Shown here one piece after another: positions 1-12,281 of a stretch of DNA of 64,000 nucleotides. Position numbers and translations under genes: made by a program. The stretch comes from Typha latifolia. Lineage: Eukaryota > Streptophyta > Magnoliopsida > Poales > Typhaceae. The notes under the pieces were generated by a model, which saw nothing but the letters and a program-made list of their open reading frames with translations, did no database searches and was not told the origin of the DNA. The DNA lies in NCBI GenBank assembly GCA_019914945.1, contig CM034101.1:1623188-1687187 (forward strand). Reading direction: 5' to 3'. Each line of letters opens with the position of its first letter. Position 1 is the first letter of the stretch.

Positions 1-221
1 TAGTGGACAAGAAGAACCGGACCCCAAAAATAATGTAAAAGTACAGATATTGTTATGGTGTATCCAACACTTTAACATGATGATGAACCTATTTGTAATA
101 AAGACTAATGAGAAAAAGTAGTATTACAGTTCGAATATTCACATTAGCAGCAGCTGGTGATAGGATGATAGCCTTTCAGGAAAACAGAAAATATCAAAAA
201 AAATAGCTAATCAACTTATAC

Positions 222-3200
222 CTTCACGTCCATTCCTCGCTGCAATACCCCAGCATGCAATCGTCCAATTGCAATCCTCCCTTTGTGCTCATCATACTCA
301 GTACTCGTTACCTGTAAAGTAACATTATGATTAACTATAAGATTGCAAACTAGTAGCTTTCCTGGGATGATATTCATGCCAATACAAAGTTTTCATCCTC
401 TAAATAATTAAAGAAAAATCTTAAATACACAGAGTTGGTTGATCTTGTTACAATAAATAGATAATATACTTTCCAAAGGAAGCATAAGACTAAAATATTG
501 TAAAACTTTCATTTAAGCATCCTATGTAAAGATGCAGCCCTGAATCCTGATTATAATTTAACTAATAAGTCTAAATGCCATGTAATAACATTTTATTTGT
601 AAAATAAGCTTATTTAAACTCAAATTTGTAATCTAAGAGTCAGCTAATTCAAATTTTCTTAATTTATGTCCTTAGATCTCCAGTGAAATAATATTTTTAA
701 ATCCATACAAATCTAAAATAGGTATACAGATGGGCAAAATACTTATTCTAATTGAAAAGGACAGGAAAAAGACCTATTTCTTCATGAAAATCAAATGTAA
801 CTAGGAGCACTACAATGAGTACAATCTATGTTATATTGAATACTATCGATGACTTCTAGAAGAAACTTCCAGTAACATAGCATCAAGATGAAGGAAAACA
901 TTACAGGAAAAACAAATTCATAAAAGAGGATACGGTTAACAACTCACAAGCAATTGCAGTGCACCATCTTTATCAATACGAGGTTCCGGTATGCATCTAA
1001 GAATAGCCTCAAAAAGTGGTCCAAGATCATCGGCCAGGTTCTCTGGAGATAGTCCTGCCTTCCCTTTGATTCCACTAGCATAAATCACTTGGAAGTCACA
1101 CTGCATGGATCAGGATTATCATAAGTATGTGTAGTCTAAAGAAAATTGCATCCTCAGATTTATGATTTCATTCTCTATAGGAGAAGCTAAATAAAGCATG
1201 AAGCAAGGGTAGAAACTTGACAGATTTACCTGCTCGTCAGTTGCATTTAAGTCAATAAAGAGTTCAAATGTTGAATTGATCACAAAATCTGGACGAGCTG
1301 AAGGCCTGTCAATCTTATTAACTACCACCACAACAGCATGTCCAAATTCTAAAGCTTTCTTGAGAACAAATCTAGTCTGTGGCATTGGCCCCTCCACAGA
1401 ATCTACCTACATATAACAGAGCACTGAGCATCATTTGAGTGTCATATCAGAAAAGATTAGATGCTAAACAAGACAAAAAGTTTCAAGACAATAGAAGCAT
1501 TTTCCACTGCACAGGCAATAGCATGATTTAGTTTAGTTAATAAAAATGAATCTGTGTAATACCACTAGAAGAACTCCTTCAACCATGTTAAGAACACGTT
1601 CCACCTCCCCACCAAAGTCAGAATGCCCTGGAGTATCGATAATATTTATCTTAGTACCCTTGTAGGATATAGATGTATTTTTGCTAAGTATTGTAATCCC
1701 TCTTTCCCGTTCCAAGTCATTTGAGTCCATTATTCTTTCCTGTATAACTTGGTTGTCACGAAAGACCTGGGGAGAGGGAAGAAATACGCATAGTTAATAC
1801 AGGAGGAATGTGCAAACTACGAAGTATGACAGATCAGACTAAGCAATATAATTACTGGGACCAAGCTAGCAGAAAAAAACAAATTGCAGCACTTCTAAGA
1901 AGCCTCTAGGACCTATCACGCACTCTAGCTTCAGCTTTCTTTTTTGCATCTAATATCTTCTGTAGTATATGAGGTTGAACTGTTGAATTGCCTTACCTTT
2001 AAAAGTAAGGGTACAAATGTTTCCAATTACAAAACTAAAATAATGGAGAACAATAATCATTCTCATGACAGTCGAAGTAAAGATTTGAAAGATGGTCAAA
2101 TAAAACTGAAGTACTTCCAAGCTCCAGCTTTCAAATAGAAAAATTTTAGATTTACCACACAAAAGTTCATGAAAAACTTGAGCATTTATAGTGTATTTTT
2201 GTGTGCTAACCATTAGTCATCTGTCATGTTTAACCTCTTCATGTAGGTGACCAACATGAAGAGGTTAAACAGAACAAAGGTACTAGGTGCAGGATTCTAC
2301 CTTAGCTTGCTTTAACATTGAATCCACCAATGTTGTTTTTCCATGGTCTACATGAGCAACAATTGCTATATTCCGTACATCTCTTCTAGTCGTCTGTTTT
2401 CTCTTCTCCACTGCATTATTAAGCCAGGAAAACACATGATGCTCTTAGAAACTTCTTTGAGAAAAAAGAAAACATTTTATTAAACAATTCAATCTGTTGT
2501 CACATATTTCTTAACATCTAATAAATATTTAGCAAAAATAACTTCATCAATATCAGCTCTAAATTGGCAGGAAGTATTACCATCATGGATGGCTCAAAAT
2601 ATACAGTACATTCAACAGTATTTAGAAAAGCATAATGAAAGAAAAGAAACTTCCTTTCATATGTAACTTAATTATCTGATCTTAATAGTGTTCATTCTCT
2701 TCTCAGAACTAATCAGGCTAGTTTACTTGGTAGACCTAGAGCAACTTCTTTTAAACATAAAGGCAACAACATAGAAAGGGAATGAAATTTCACACCATTA
2801 GACATTTGTCCAACCAATCACCCCCTTAGATGTCTCGATAGGCAGTTACAGCGTAACACCAACATCAAATGAATCAGAAATTTTTTACTTCATCCACTCC
2901 TATATCTCAGATGCATGTGAAAGTAATTACATTATGGTAATTTAGGTATCTGATATTGTACCTCTGGAGGTTCCGCCTAAACAACAAATCAATTCATCTT
3001 GATTAAAAACATACATGATCATCTTAATTACTTTACAACCCTACATAACAGAGAAGTAGCTCTTGCATCATCCAGTTTCTCTGTCTTCTTTATTCCATTT
3101 TCCGATGATAACAATCAAACTCAGCTGTTAATCTAACATGTCGTCACCATAATCCCTAATCACGATATTTATCATAACGTCCAACATATCTTACAACATA

Positions 3201-3492
3201 AATCAGAACCAGAACAAAAACAAAAAAAAAATCTGCACATGCAATAACCTGAAGCAGCTTCCGTCGTCTGAGACACCGAGCATCTGGCACCCGCTAGCCG
3301 ACGCGACGACCTCAACCAAAGATCGGAGTTCCGGCATCCACCAACGGCTCGAGATAAACGAAGACTACAGCCAAATATCTCCTTTGACACTCGAATTCTG
3401 CTACGGTTAGGGTTAGGGCTAGGGTTTGCGGATATAATAGTAGCAGACGGGGAAGCTCTCAGTGGAGAGCGGAAGCCGACTGCCATTTCCAT
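222..3492 (-). CDS. SVR3: Chloroplast TypA/BipA-like translational GTPase, 5' part (partial)
   Basis: This is a ribosome-associated GTPase of the TypA/BipA family; plant SVR3-type members act in chloroplast translation and stress tolerance. Six exons are visible on the minus strand: 3492-3249, 2410-2301, 1766-1563, 1406-1230, 1100-948 and 311-222. All have GT/AG borders, give one open frame of 326 residues, and the gene continues beyond base 1. Exon 1 codes about 81 poorly conserved residues rich in Ser, Arg and Ala, fitting a chloroplast transit peptide. The GTPase motifs are complete: G1 AHVDHGKT (about 100-107), the switch motif RERGITI (138-144), G3 DTPGH (162-166), G4 NKID (216-219) and SGIKG (254-258). 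The EF-G-like domains after residue 326 lie outside the window. The start ATG at 3492 opens the transit-peptide frame. The family assignment is firm; plastid location is inferred from the leader and the SVR3-like sequence. Confidence 0.93.
2227..2271. repeat. 45-bp near-perfect palindrome in TypA intron 2
   Basis: Bases 2227-2244 are the exact reverse complement of 2254-2271 (18-bp arms). The centre GGTGACC (2246-2252) is itself self-complementary apart from its middle base, so only the A/A pair at 2245/2253 interrupts the palindrome. It lies in the intron between the first two TypA exons, about 30 bases from the 5' splice site at 2301/2300. It could fold into a strong RNA hairpin or be a foldback left by a small transposon. 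No function is claimed. Confidence 0.85.
3405..3428 (-). promoter_or_regulatory. Telo-box cluster inside TypA exon 1
   Basis: The plus strand reads GGTTAGGGTTAGGGCTAGGG followed by TTTG. On the coding strand this gives AAACCCTA-type telo-boxes within the transit-peptide codons (the Asn-Pro-rich stretch). Telo-boxes are known plant elements near the starts of genes for translation components. Here the element is coding, so a regulatory role is an inference. Confidence 0.4.
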
Positions 3493-4874
3493 TTGCTCGC
3501 GTACAGAGCGTAGTGGATTTGGCTAGTGAGAGGCTGTAATCGGCTTGAGGTGGGAAATGAGGAGTCTTGGAACTTATATTGTTGAGGTTGGTTGCAAGTG
3601 TTCCGCCAGTACTGGTTTAGTATTCGGGGGTCAGATTAAATCGTATCGAATTTGTTCTTATTTTAATATTTGAATTCATATTCGTTTTCTGATAGTTTAT
3701 ACAGATAGATACGGATATAAGATAAAGAATAGTTCCGAATCAATATTCCATTTAGTTTAAAACATTATGAAACTAGTAATAAAAAAATTCTGTTTACTTT
3801 ATATGAATATCTAATCTAGTTATCGTATCTATTTATTAATTATATATATATATATATATATGTCAGTAATTATATCACAAGTTATTATAAATTCAGAAAA
3901 TAAATGTGGATATATTCAATATGTGATACCTTATTATACTTAATGGATATAATATTTTAATTTACTATCACATCATTATCTGAATTTGAATTTGTGTTTA
4001 AAAAAAATTATAGCTATAAATACAAGTTTACTATTATCTAATTTGTATACCATCTATTTTCACTCTCAAAATATGAAAACCAAGCGCACAAAAGTGATAG
4101 TAAATATTTTTTTATAACTAAAAAGGTTATAGAGTTTACTCTAATAAATAATTATTATAAAAAAAAGTTACTTAATAATTTAGCTTACTAATTCAACTCG
4201 GTTGATGAGCAATTTAGTACAGCGGCTTAGTGTGAATATTAGTTTATTCAAAGTAATAGCTCGATGATGCACACAGTTTTTAAGCCTAGACTAGATTATT
4301 TAGTAAATTAGTTAAATCTGAATGGTAGAAGCTAAATGCATTGAATTGAATGGTAAAATAAATAAAAAATAGTTAATTAAACTATTATAGAGTTCCGGAG
4401 GTACACGAAGAAAAAGAGATGACGTGGATGCTGTAGGTTTATAGAAACAAAAGATAGGCTCAGGTTTCCCAGCTGCTGTTGTGGTTGGATTGAAATCGCC
4501 GAAAAAGAAAGTGCCAAAAGCATACCGTTTATTTAAAGAGTATTATTGGCAGTGTCTTTTTTTTTATTTTCTTTTTATTTTCATTTGACATTTTTAACTA
4601 TGTGAAAATATATTGCTTGGAAGCAAGATTGGTGATTGATATGAAATTATTTGCTGATACTCGGTTTAACTATTTTTTATATTTTAATATGAATGCGTAA
4701 AATGATTAGGATAATTTAGATAGTTTTAATTTACCCGAGGTATTATATATTACAATAATTTTTTCACCGACCTATCTTACCATGGGATTATCATTTACCA
4801 GCAACTCCGATTTCCTTTTAAGAGACGCGATCTAGACGAAGATCCGAGAGAGAGAGACGAAGGTTTTGGGAGCG
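3493..4874. other. Divergent intergenic region, TypA and unknown gene
   Basis: This 1.4-kb spacer separates two genes transcribed away from each other, so it should hold both promoters and both 5' leaders. It is strongly AT-rich, with a short (AT)n run at about 3841-3861 and several T-rich stretches. I see no open frame of note and no clear transposon ends. Confidence 0.6.
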
Positions 4875-7800
4875 ATGGAAGCAGCAGCGAGAGCGGAGAG
4901 AGAGGAGACGAGTGCGATTTGGAGCTCGACCACGAATTGGATCCTCTCCGAGGGATCACTCGAGTCTTCCATCTCCTTCGAGACCTCCGATGAGGACGCA
5001 CCCCCCTTAGTATCGAGCGGTTTGCTCCTCCAGAGGCCGCCGGAGGAGGATTCCTCGCCGTGCGAGGTCACCAGTGAGTTCTGGATCTTTACCTCTTCCT
5101 TCTTGTTCTTCTTCTTTTGACTTCTTGTTGATGGTGTATTTCGATCGAATTGGGTCGGATTTGTTTGCTTGTTAGTTTAGGGGTAATGATTCATAAGATT
5201 AACATAGAGATGAGATCGGAGATGGTTATTAAGGATTTGGGTTTATTAGATTTTTCTTTCACGCTGAATTTGATCTATTTCATCTCCTTTTTCTTTTCAG
5301 ACCATCTCAAGTTGTCCTCGTATTCTCTCTTGTTAAAGCCGCATAAATGTTGTTACTGTAAAATCAGGAAGGCAGTTTGCTAACTCCTTTATGTTCCCAA
5401 TTGTGTTTTGATTGTCCTAGTTGCCATATAATTTCTAACATCTTTCAGCAATCTGTGGTAGTATCAGAGTTCTGTAATTTGACTTTCCAGATTTTTTTTT
5501 TGTGGCTTTGACAGAAAATTGGAAGGCGCAAATACGTTAGAACTTAAAATTTCAAGGGCGTAGATTCCAAAGTTCTGCACACAAAAAATAAATATTTTAA
5601 CCTTGAATGCGTTCAAAGGCGTGTGTGATAACATCAGTACACTAAACACCTCGAGAATAAGATATGATTGCAATATTGCTAATAGATGAATCTTATATGG
5701 TCTGTTCATAGATAATTAAGAAGAATACTTAATAGATCATGTTGATCATTACGGTACCGCTTATGGGATTAGTTGGCTCTGCAAAAATCAAGATTTGTTC
5801 TATTGTCAGCTTTGGAAAATGTGAAGCATATTAACAAAGTAATGCTTGCTCCCTGCAGATACGGCAACTTTTCATAAGTATTGTCCTTCAAATATGGTAG
5901 AACTATTTTGGAAATCATCTCTAAGTTCAATCTTTATTTTCATTTAAGGGATATCTCATCTAATGTCAGCTCTTCTGCAGTCTGTTTCAGGGAGGAACAT
6001 GAAATTCACAGGGTGTATATTCGGAGCACTGCCCGAGTTTATGAAATATACTATTCCACTGATCTTGGGAATAAGAGCAACGAATATCTATGCACTGTAC
6101 GTTGTGGTCCTGCTGCTAAAGAAGAGACATCACCGAGTGTTTCTGAGGAAGCTGTTGCTGATAGTGAGAGTTCTTATGATAGAAATATGGAAAAGCATGA
6201 AATTTTGGTTCGGAACAGTAGCAGCAATAGTGATGAGGATGGTTGGGTGGAAGTGAAGGTTCCTGATTCACCCCTCGGGAATGATCCAGCTAATTCAACT
6301 CCCTCCACAAACATTCAGGTAACTTTCCTCCTGCTTCCATCAACTCATGAAGGGTCATATGCATGTGTAAATCTCTGTTTCACTGTTTCCAACTTTGTAT
6401 CTGGCAGATGCATTATGAAGCAACAGCTGAAATTTCAGATGCTTGCCCTTGTGTGTCCCTTACGCTGCGTCTGCTGTCACTTCAAACAAAGACATCTGTT
6501 CATGTAGAGGAGATTTACATATTTGCTGATCCTGTTGAATCCCCTTCTCAAGGATCTCCTGTCAGTGCTGCAGGAAAGTTTGGAGGAAGTTCTTTATTGG
6601 CCATGCTTGTCCCTAATCTTCTGCATTTGCCCAAATCAGAGACTAGTAGAATACATGACAAATATTTTTCTATTGATCCAGACGTGCAAAATTCTCAATA
6701 CTCTACAGAGAGAACATCAAAGTTTAGTAGCTCAGTCACAGCAAGTACAAGGATGGGAGAAGCAGAATCTGATATGAAGAATTCACAGTTCAAGTCTGCG
6801 CAGGAATTACTTGACATAAAACAAGTTGATGGTCATTTGGGATCTGGTGTGAAGCTAATTGTTCAAGAAGCATACCCTAGCATGGAAAATAAAAGGTTGG
6901 GCTCAGTGACCAAGGAGACCAAGGTAATGGAGAACACGGAGATGGAATTGAACCAGAAAATAACAGATCCAGATCAGATACCTAACCCTGTTACTAATGA
7001 AAATAATCTAGCCTCTGACCGTGTAGAGAAGATGTTGGACAAGCTGGTTTCCAAAGTAGAAAAGATAGAATCATACTGTTCAAGATTTGAGGAGAACATG
7101 ATGAAGCCCCTTGGTTGCATTGAGAAAAGGCTTCAACATCTGGAGCAGCATTTCGGTGCATTTGTGGTTGAAATTCAGTCTTTACAAAGAGGTCCTTGTT
7201 CAAGCATGTCAGGTCCTTCATGTGATAAATTTGACTCGCAGAAAAAAGGCTGCAATAGTTCATGCATGTTTAGGGAGAATGCTGCTTTCCATGGCTCATC
7301 ATTACCAGCTGATGTTTACAGAGATTCTGTTGCTGAATCTAAAGTATCTGCTGGTCGGGTTGTTGAGGCACCTTATTTTTCTGGTGAAGATTCTTGTGAT
7401 TCACAATTACGACCTGAGGATGTTTCAGGTCCCTTGTACAGACCTAAGAGGGCTGGAGGTCTGGTTTTTAAGGCGCCTGAATTCTCTAGTGAAGAGTTTG
7501 ATCCATCTATGCCAGTTGATTTTGTTGCTTCATTGGCAGAACCTAAAATGTCCCCAGGTCTGGTTGTTAAAGCTCCTGAATTCTCTACTGAAGATGATGA
7601 ATGTTCCAACTACGATGATACATTGGATACAGGTGATGTTGGTAGCTTCAAACGTAGAAAACACCAAACCATTGATGATGCATTATCTTCAGCTTTGGCA
7701 GCATTCCTTGACTCAACTGGATTCACATCTTCCATGTCTAATCAAAGTTTTTTGAACACGCTTCATGAGTTTCCTAAGGGTAGTAACTGTCACTCTGGTT

Positions 7801-9296
7801 CTTCCTTCCATCCTGACAGATCTGATAATGAAGCCGATAATTCTTACTCGTCTAAGTGTGTTTCCAGCACATCGGTTGAGGTAAACAACAAATCTTCTTT
7901 TGGTTCCTCGCTATCATCTGATGAGGTTGAGGCAATTCTTGATACTTCTCTAACTAAATCTGAGTTGGAGAATAAGGGTTGTGATAAAACCGATGCAGTA
8001 AAGAATGATGCTACCTTTGACTCATTGTTATCGACTGGTAATATGCAATCAATATTGTTTCCCTTCCAAGAGTCTTCTGGTTTGCTCGTCTCAGTCCCTG
8101 AACTTCCTGAAGAAGACAAACTTGCAAACTGTTACAGTTCTCCAGATTCGGATGTGCATGTTTGCCTGAACAATCAAGAGTTGCTGCCCACTGATGGTGC
8201 ACCTGCTTTAGATGTGGACACCTTTCTAACCTCAAAAAAGATCAACCCTGAAAACCAAAGGTCAAATTTATTGGACTCCCCTTCTGAGCTCTTTATCGCT
8301 GCTGCTGAAACTGAGCCTCCTCCAGCTGCCGGAGTTACCAGTGAGGGAGTTGATACTCTCTGTAATGAAAACTATGAAAACAACAGCAAAGATGAGAACG
8401 ATTTGAATAGTATTTCATGCATCTTACTTCCTGATGGTACGTTTGAGAAAAGTAAGCATGAAAAGATAAGTGATGAGGAGACACCATTGGAGGTGACTAC
8501 TGAAGTATCAGCCAACTTAATAGCTTTTGAGCATGGTTTTGAACAAAGAGACCAGGTTGCTAACTGGTACGGAGGGAGTTCAATAGAGACACTTAGAGAT
8601 GCGGGTCTTTTCGTGAAAGATCTACTTCACTCTACAGATGGTAGTTTTAGTGAAGGTCAAAAGAACACATGGCAAGGTAGCATTTCTCTTATTGAGAGTG
8701 ATGATGAAGAAGCTGCAAATGATAATCTTAGCATTAACCAGTTTGTTAGAGGATGGAATGAAGAGAGCAGCATGGACTCGAGCTTTGATAAAAATGATTT
8801 CCAAAACAAAGTTCAGATTGATGAATCAGACTGGAGCAGCACAGATTCCTTAATGGGAGTCTCCGGCCAAGCAGCTGATATCTATAGAAGCATTCAATTC
8901 TCAATTGCAAGTGGTGTGCGCCAAGGTTCCACTGCAGATGACCCGCATTCCATCGAATGTCAAGTTGAAAGGTCAAGAGAGGAGCTTCAAAGAGCCTTTA
9001 ACTCGATGGTGGATAATGGGGATCCTATTTTGGATTTCAATTTCATAGCAGAAAGAACTTGCGAAAGAGATCTTCCACTTGAAGTCTTGCTGGGCCAAAC
9101 ATCAGATTCTGAGGTGCAAGTCTCCAAGGATGATGTCAATGATGGTACCATTGCAGCTCAACTTGGTTCATCTTCATGGCCGAGGACAAGTAGCTCAGTT
9201 GTGGATCAGCATTTGATTGACATGGAAGATCTTCCAGTTGCACCTGAGGCTTCTCATGCAAGCAGAAACAACGAACAATTCTCAAGCCTTATATGA
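4875..9296 (+). CDS. Conserved-looking plant protein of unknown function, 1141 aa
   Basis: I do not recognise a named family. Three exons fit: 4875-5073, 5981-6318 and 6408-9296, with GT/AG borders and one frame. Joining exon 1 to exon 2 gives a continuous segment ...EVTICFREEHEIHRVYIRS, reading like a globular N-terminal domain (about residues 60-260). A coiled-coil-like stretch lies at about 384-438. A short motif of the form (G)LVxKAPEFSxE recurs at about 490, 528 and 562, with a weaker copy near 736; spacing between the first three is 34-38 residues. The rest is acidic, Ser-rich and probably disordered. Exon 3 is a single 2.9-kb open frame. A degenerate copy of bases 8560-8860 lies at 10379-10597. 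The ATG at 4875 is the first in frame; no signal peptide or membrane segment is apparent. It may be a scaffold protein, but that is a guess. Confidence 0.85.
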
Positions 9297-9398
9297 GAGA
9301 ATATACTGAACTATTGTACAGCTGATATATTAGGCTGATGGCACCACCCATCAGCCGGATTACTTGGTAACTACTGTATAATTGTTCATTTCACCTTT

Positions 9399-10378
9399 TG
9401 CCACTCTTTTTTTTTTGGTTCTTATTGATGTTTTATGTAAATATGTGATGTTGCGTACGATGATATTTAACATTCTGACTACGGATTTCGTTATTGGTGT
9501 CCTTTTGTTACTCGTCAATGAACAGGATATATATATATGATTTCCTGATCGTTGATGTCTCTAAAAGTCAAGATATTAATATATTATTATTATTATTATT
9601 ATTATTATTTGTACTATTTTATCTGCATAATTAAGTGGGATTCGGATTGGAACCGTCGAATACGAGTCTACTATACAGTATGGGTCCAAGTCAGCCCAAT
9701 ATTAGCCCTATTGGTAGGCTTGCTAGATGTGCAAAAGGGACTCGTCCCAGCCTAATCTTCTTTAGCCTTATGTTGGCCCAATAATTAGCTCTACAAAAAG
9801 CTGCACGCCAAATACCCAGCAAACGTATACGCGTCCACTAATATACTTCATATTGGGTTTGCTAGGGGTGTCACACTGTCACCTCATTTTACTTTGCTCT
9901 GGAATCTGGATAATATTATAATAACCAAAGAAAGAGCATCACATCGATCAAGACTCGAGAATCGAGTTAGAAAGAAACCTTGTCCCAGTTCCGTTGGGCA
10001 TCCAATGGAACGCAAAAGGACAAGCATCATTTCCATCTTAATCACCTTACAGTTTTCCTTAACAGCTCTTCTCAACTCTCTCTGTCTTGATCACATGTTG
10101 AGTGTGGTCAAAGTCCTCACACCAGAGAACGATGACTATATCTCCGGCGACGTCGAATTCTGTGACATCCACGCGTTTAACTCCTGGCAGCAACCGATCG
10201 CTGGCTCCTTCTGTAGTTAACGACGCAGCCCTCGGCGATCAATGTTTCTCGGCGGTCGTCGCGGAATCCGCCATGCACCAGGATGATGGCAACGTAAGCA
10301 TGGCTAGGATTGGGGAGGCTGACGATAACCCCCCAATGCCGTCTCCTAGCCGTGCTGCGCCGCCGGCGGAGGAGGTGT
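9399..10378 (+). repeat. Duplicated block, copy A (remorin upstream region plus 5' CDS)
   Basis: This block aligns base by base, with many substitutions and indels, to 14436-15781. Shared landmarks include the T-run followed by GTTCTTATTGATG, the phrase CAGCCCAATATTAGCCC, CCACTAATATACTTCATA, TGGAATCTGGATAATAT and CCCAGTTCCGTTGG. It begins just after the stop codon of the unknown gene and ends inside the remorin coding sequence. It also holds an (ATT)n microsatellite at about 9580-9609 that copy B lacks. Confidence 0.85.
10095..10378 (+). pseudogene. Remorin pseudogene, truncated 5' fragment
   Basis: This region matches the first about 105 codons of the intact remorin gene at 15463. The start reads MLSVVKVLTPEN then ISGDVEFCDIHAF, against ISGDVEFRDIHALTP in the intact gene. 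An extra G near 10172 (GCGTTTAAC versus GCTTTAAC) shifts the frame, which then stops at about 10218-10220. The remorin-like frame resumes one base over (SLAPSVVND... DDGNVSM... SRAAPPAEEV). Similarity ends abruptly at about 10378, where sequence from the unknown gene begins. The whole C-terminal remorin domain is missing, so this copy cannot make a working remorin. Confidence 0.85.
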
Positions 10379-10597
10379 TAATTGGTATGGAGAGAGTTCA
10401 GAAGACACACTTAGAGATGAGAATCTTTTAATGACAGACCTACCTCACTCTACAAATTAATGGCGGGTTTTAATGAAGCTCAAAAGAACACCTTGCACAG
10501 TAGCATTTCTCTTATCGAAAGTGACGATGAAGAAAGCTGCAAATGATGGCCTCATCACAGATTCCTTATTGGGAGCTTCGAGCAATACTTGGGAGCC
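10379..10597 (+). pseudogene. Fragment of the 1141-aa gene fused to the remorin relic
   Basis: Starting at TTAATTGGTATGGAGAGAG this matches bases 8560-8725 of the unknown gene and then, after an internal deletion, CACAGATTCCTTAATGGGAG (about 8839-8858). Shared text includes GACACACTTAGAGATG against GACACTTAGAGATG, and CATTTCTCTTAT followed by GAGTGATGATGAAGAA-like sequence. Stop codons and indels break the frame. It sits immediately after the truncated remorin copy, marking a duplication junction. Confidence 0.82.
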
Positions 10598-10613
10598 CTG
10601 ATTCCTTGCTTGT

Positions 10614-10673
10614 TTTCCCTTTTTTTTTTTTCTTTTTTTTCTTTTTTTTCCTTTTTTTTTTTTTTTTTTTTTT
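10614..10673. repeat. 60-base poly-T/pyrimidine tract
   Basis: An almost pure T tract with a few C interruptions follows the gene fragment. It could be a poly(A) tail of something inserted on the minus strand, or simple slippage. No target-site duplication was identified. Confidence 0.8.
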
Positions 10674-12281
10674 GAGAGGAAGTTCACAGATATTTTTTAT
10701 ATCTGAATAATAGTACATTAATTACCCGAGGGTGGATCACTTCAGTCACGCAAGTTTTAGATTAGAAGGCTAGCAAAGTAAAAATTATATAGAAAAGTGA
10801 TGAAAATATAAACTATTATCAAAAATTTCCCCAAAACTTAAAGTCACTTTAAGCTCGAGGTCGACTAGGAATAATTCAATATATCGTGGTATATTTCATT
10901 GATTATATATTATGGAATTAATATGTTATCCAAAAATAATCCCTCGAAATCTTTCATGTTATTCCTCGTTTGGTGTCAATTTTCTCGTGCTCTTTATGTT
11001 AATTAGTACGAGAAAGCTCTTCTCGCTTTATAAATAAGGTATTCTGTCGCACTTTTTTCTCTTTTAAAATGTTTAAAGTAAGAGAATCCATTATTTTATA
11101 CCTTCCTTGTATACGTCATGATTTTTTTTTCTCTTTAATGTTAATACAAGAATCGATGCTTGCTTCATAGTGTCATATTTTAGATATTCCATTAAACCTA
11201 AGGGCACAAATTTGTACCTAATTCTCTTTAGAAAAAGTTAAAACGAAAGAGTACTGCCGACATTTCAACTATACCTGCTGTTCTGTTTTCTTGTTCTGTT
11301 TTATGTTTGTAAGAGAAGCCCTACTTGCATCCCATTACAACTATACCTGCTGGCATTGGCAGCCCTAGCTAGATTGTGAAAGGCACATCAAAATCCCGGT
11401 TCGCACTATTGCAATCTCTTGGTAGCTGGTGAGCTTTTCTTTCTCTTCTTCAATTTTTATCTTCCATCTTCCAGCTACTAATAAGAACGCCCTCTTTGTT
11501 TTTCGCCCATTTTTCTTGATATCTTAAGGCAAAGATAATAGTGTTGATAGGCAACGGACAATAAATCCATTGCATCTTCTCATTGATGTGCATTGCACAT
11601 TTGCATCACGCCAACTGAAAATGAAACATAAGGATTGACGTAATTGCAGTTTTAATTAAGAAGAAAACTTTTGCCGACGAAGGGTGGAAGATGACAGAAA
11701 AGCTATAGAAATCAGAATATAATGATTATATGATGGAGAAGGATTCAAATTTTTTTTTTAATCTCATTCAGCTTTATTTTCAAAAATCTTCTCTTTGCAG
11801 CATATGTGCAGATCGGTCCGTAATGAAAACGAATTAAATAGAGCTCAACCTAGTAATGAGCATATCTTCTCCCACTGGTTAACTGCCAAAATTAAAGACA
11901 TAAGTTTTTGGAGAAAAAACGTCCTCTAAAACCCCTTTAATTTAGATCTTTCTCTAACTGAAGAATTTTCTAACTAATTCTGCTGTTCGTTCTTCAAAAA
12001 TAAATAAATAAATAGAAGGATACTTTAAAGGTTTAAAAAAAAAGAAAATAAGATGAAAATGTTAATATTGTGTATGTATCTATATACTATTCAGAGAGAT
12101 ATATTTGATCACAGGCTCTCACAGCTTTAATTGTTTGTCATATGTTCTCACTATCATGCTGAATGTTCTGATTGAAGTAGTGCGACCTCTTCCTTCCAAA
12201 TATTTCGTCAGATCGTAGGAGTATTCTTGCTTGATACTTGGTAGTTAATATTGAAGGGCGAGGATAAGGGTAGCTGCAGAG
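10674..12281. other. AT-rich intergenic DNA upstream of the DUF247 gene
   Basis: No coding region is supported in these 1.6 kb. The final few hundred bases should hold the DUF247 promoter. A short direct repeat, CAACTATACCTGCTG, occurs near 11267 and 11338. It is part of the segment that separates the gene fragment at 10.4 kb from the second duplicated block at 14.4 kb. Confidence 0.6.
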
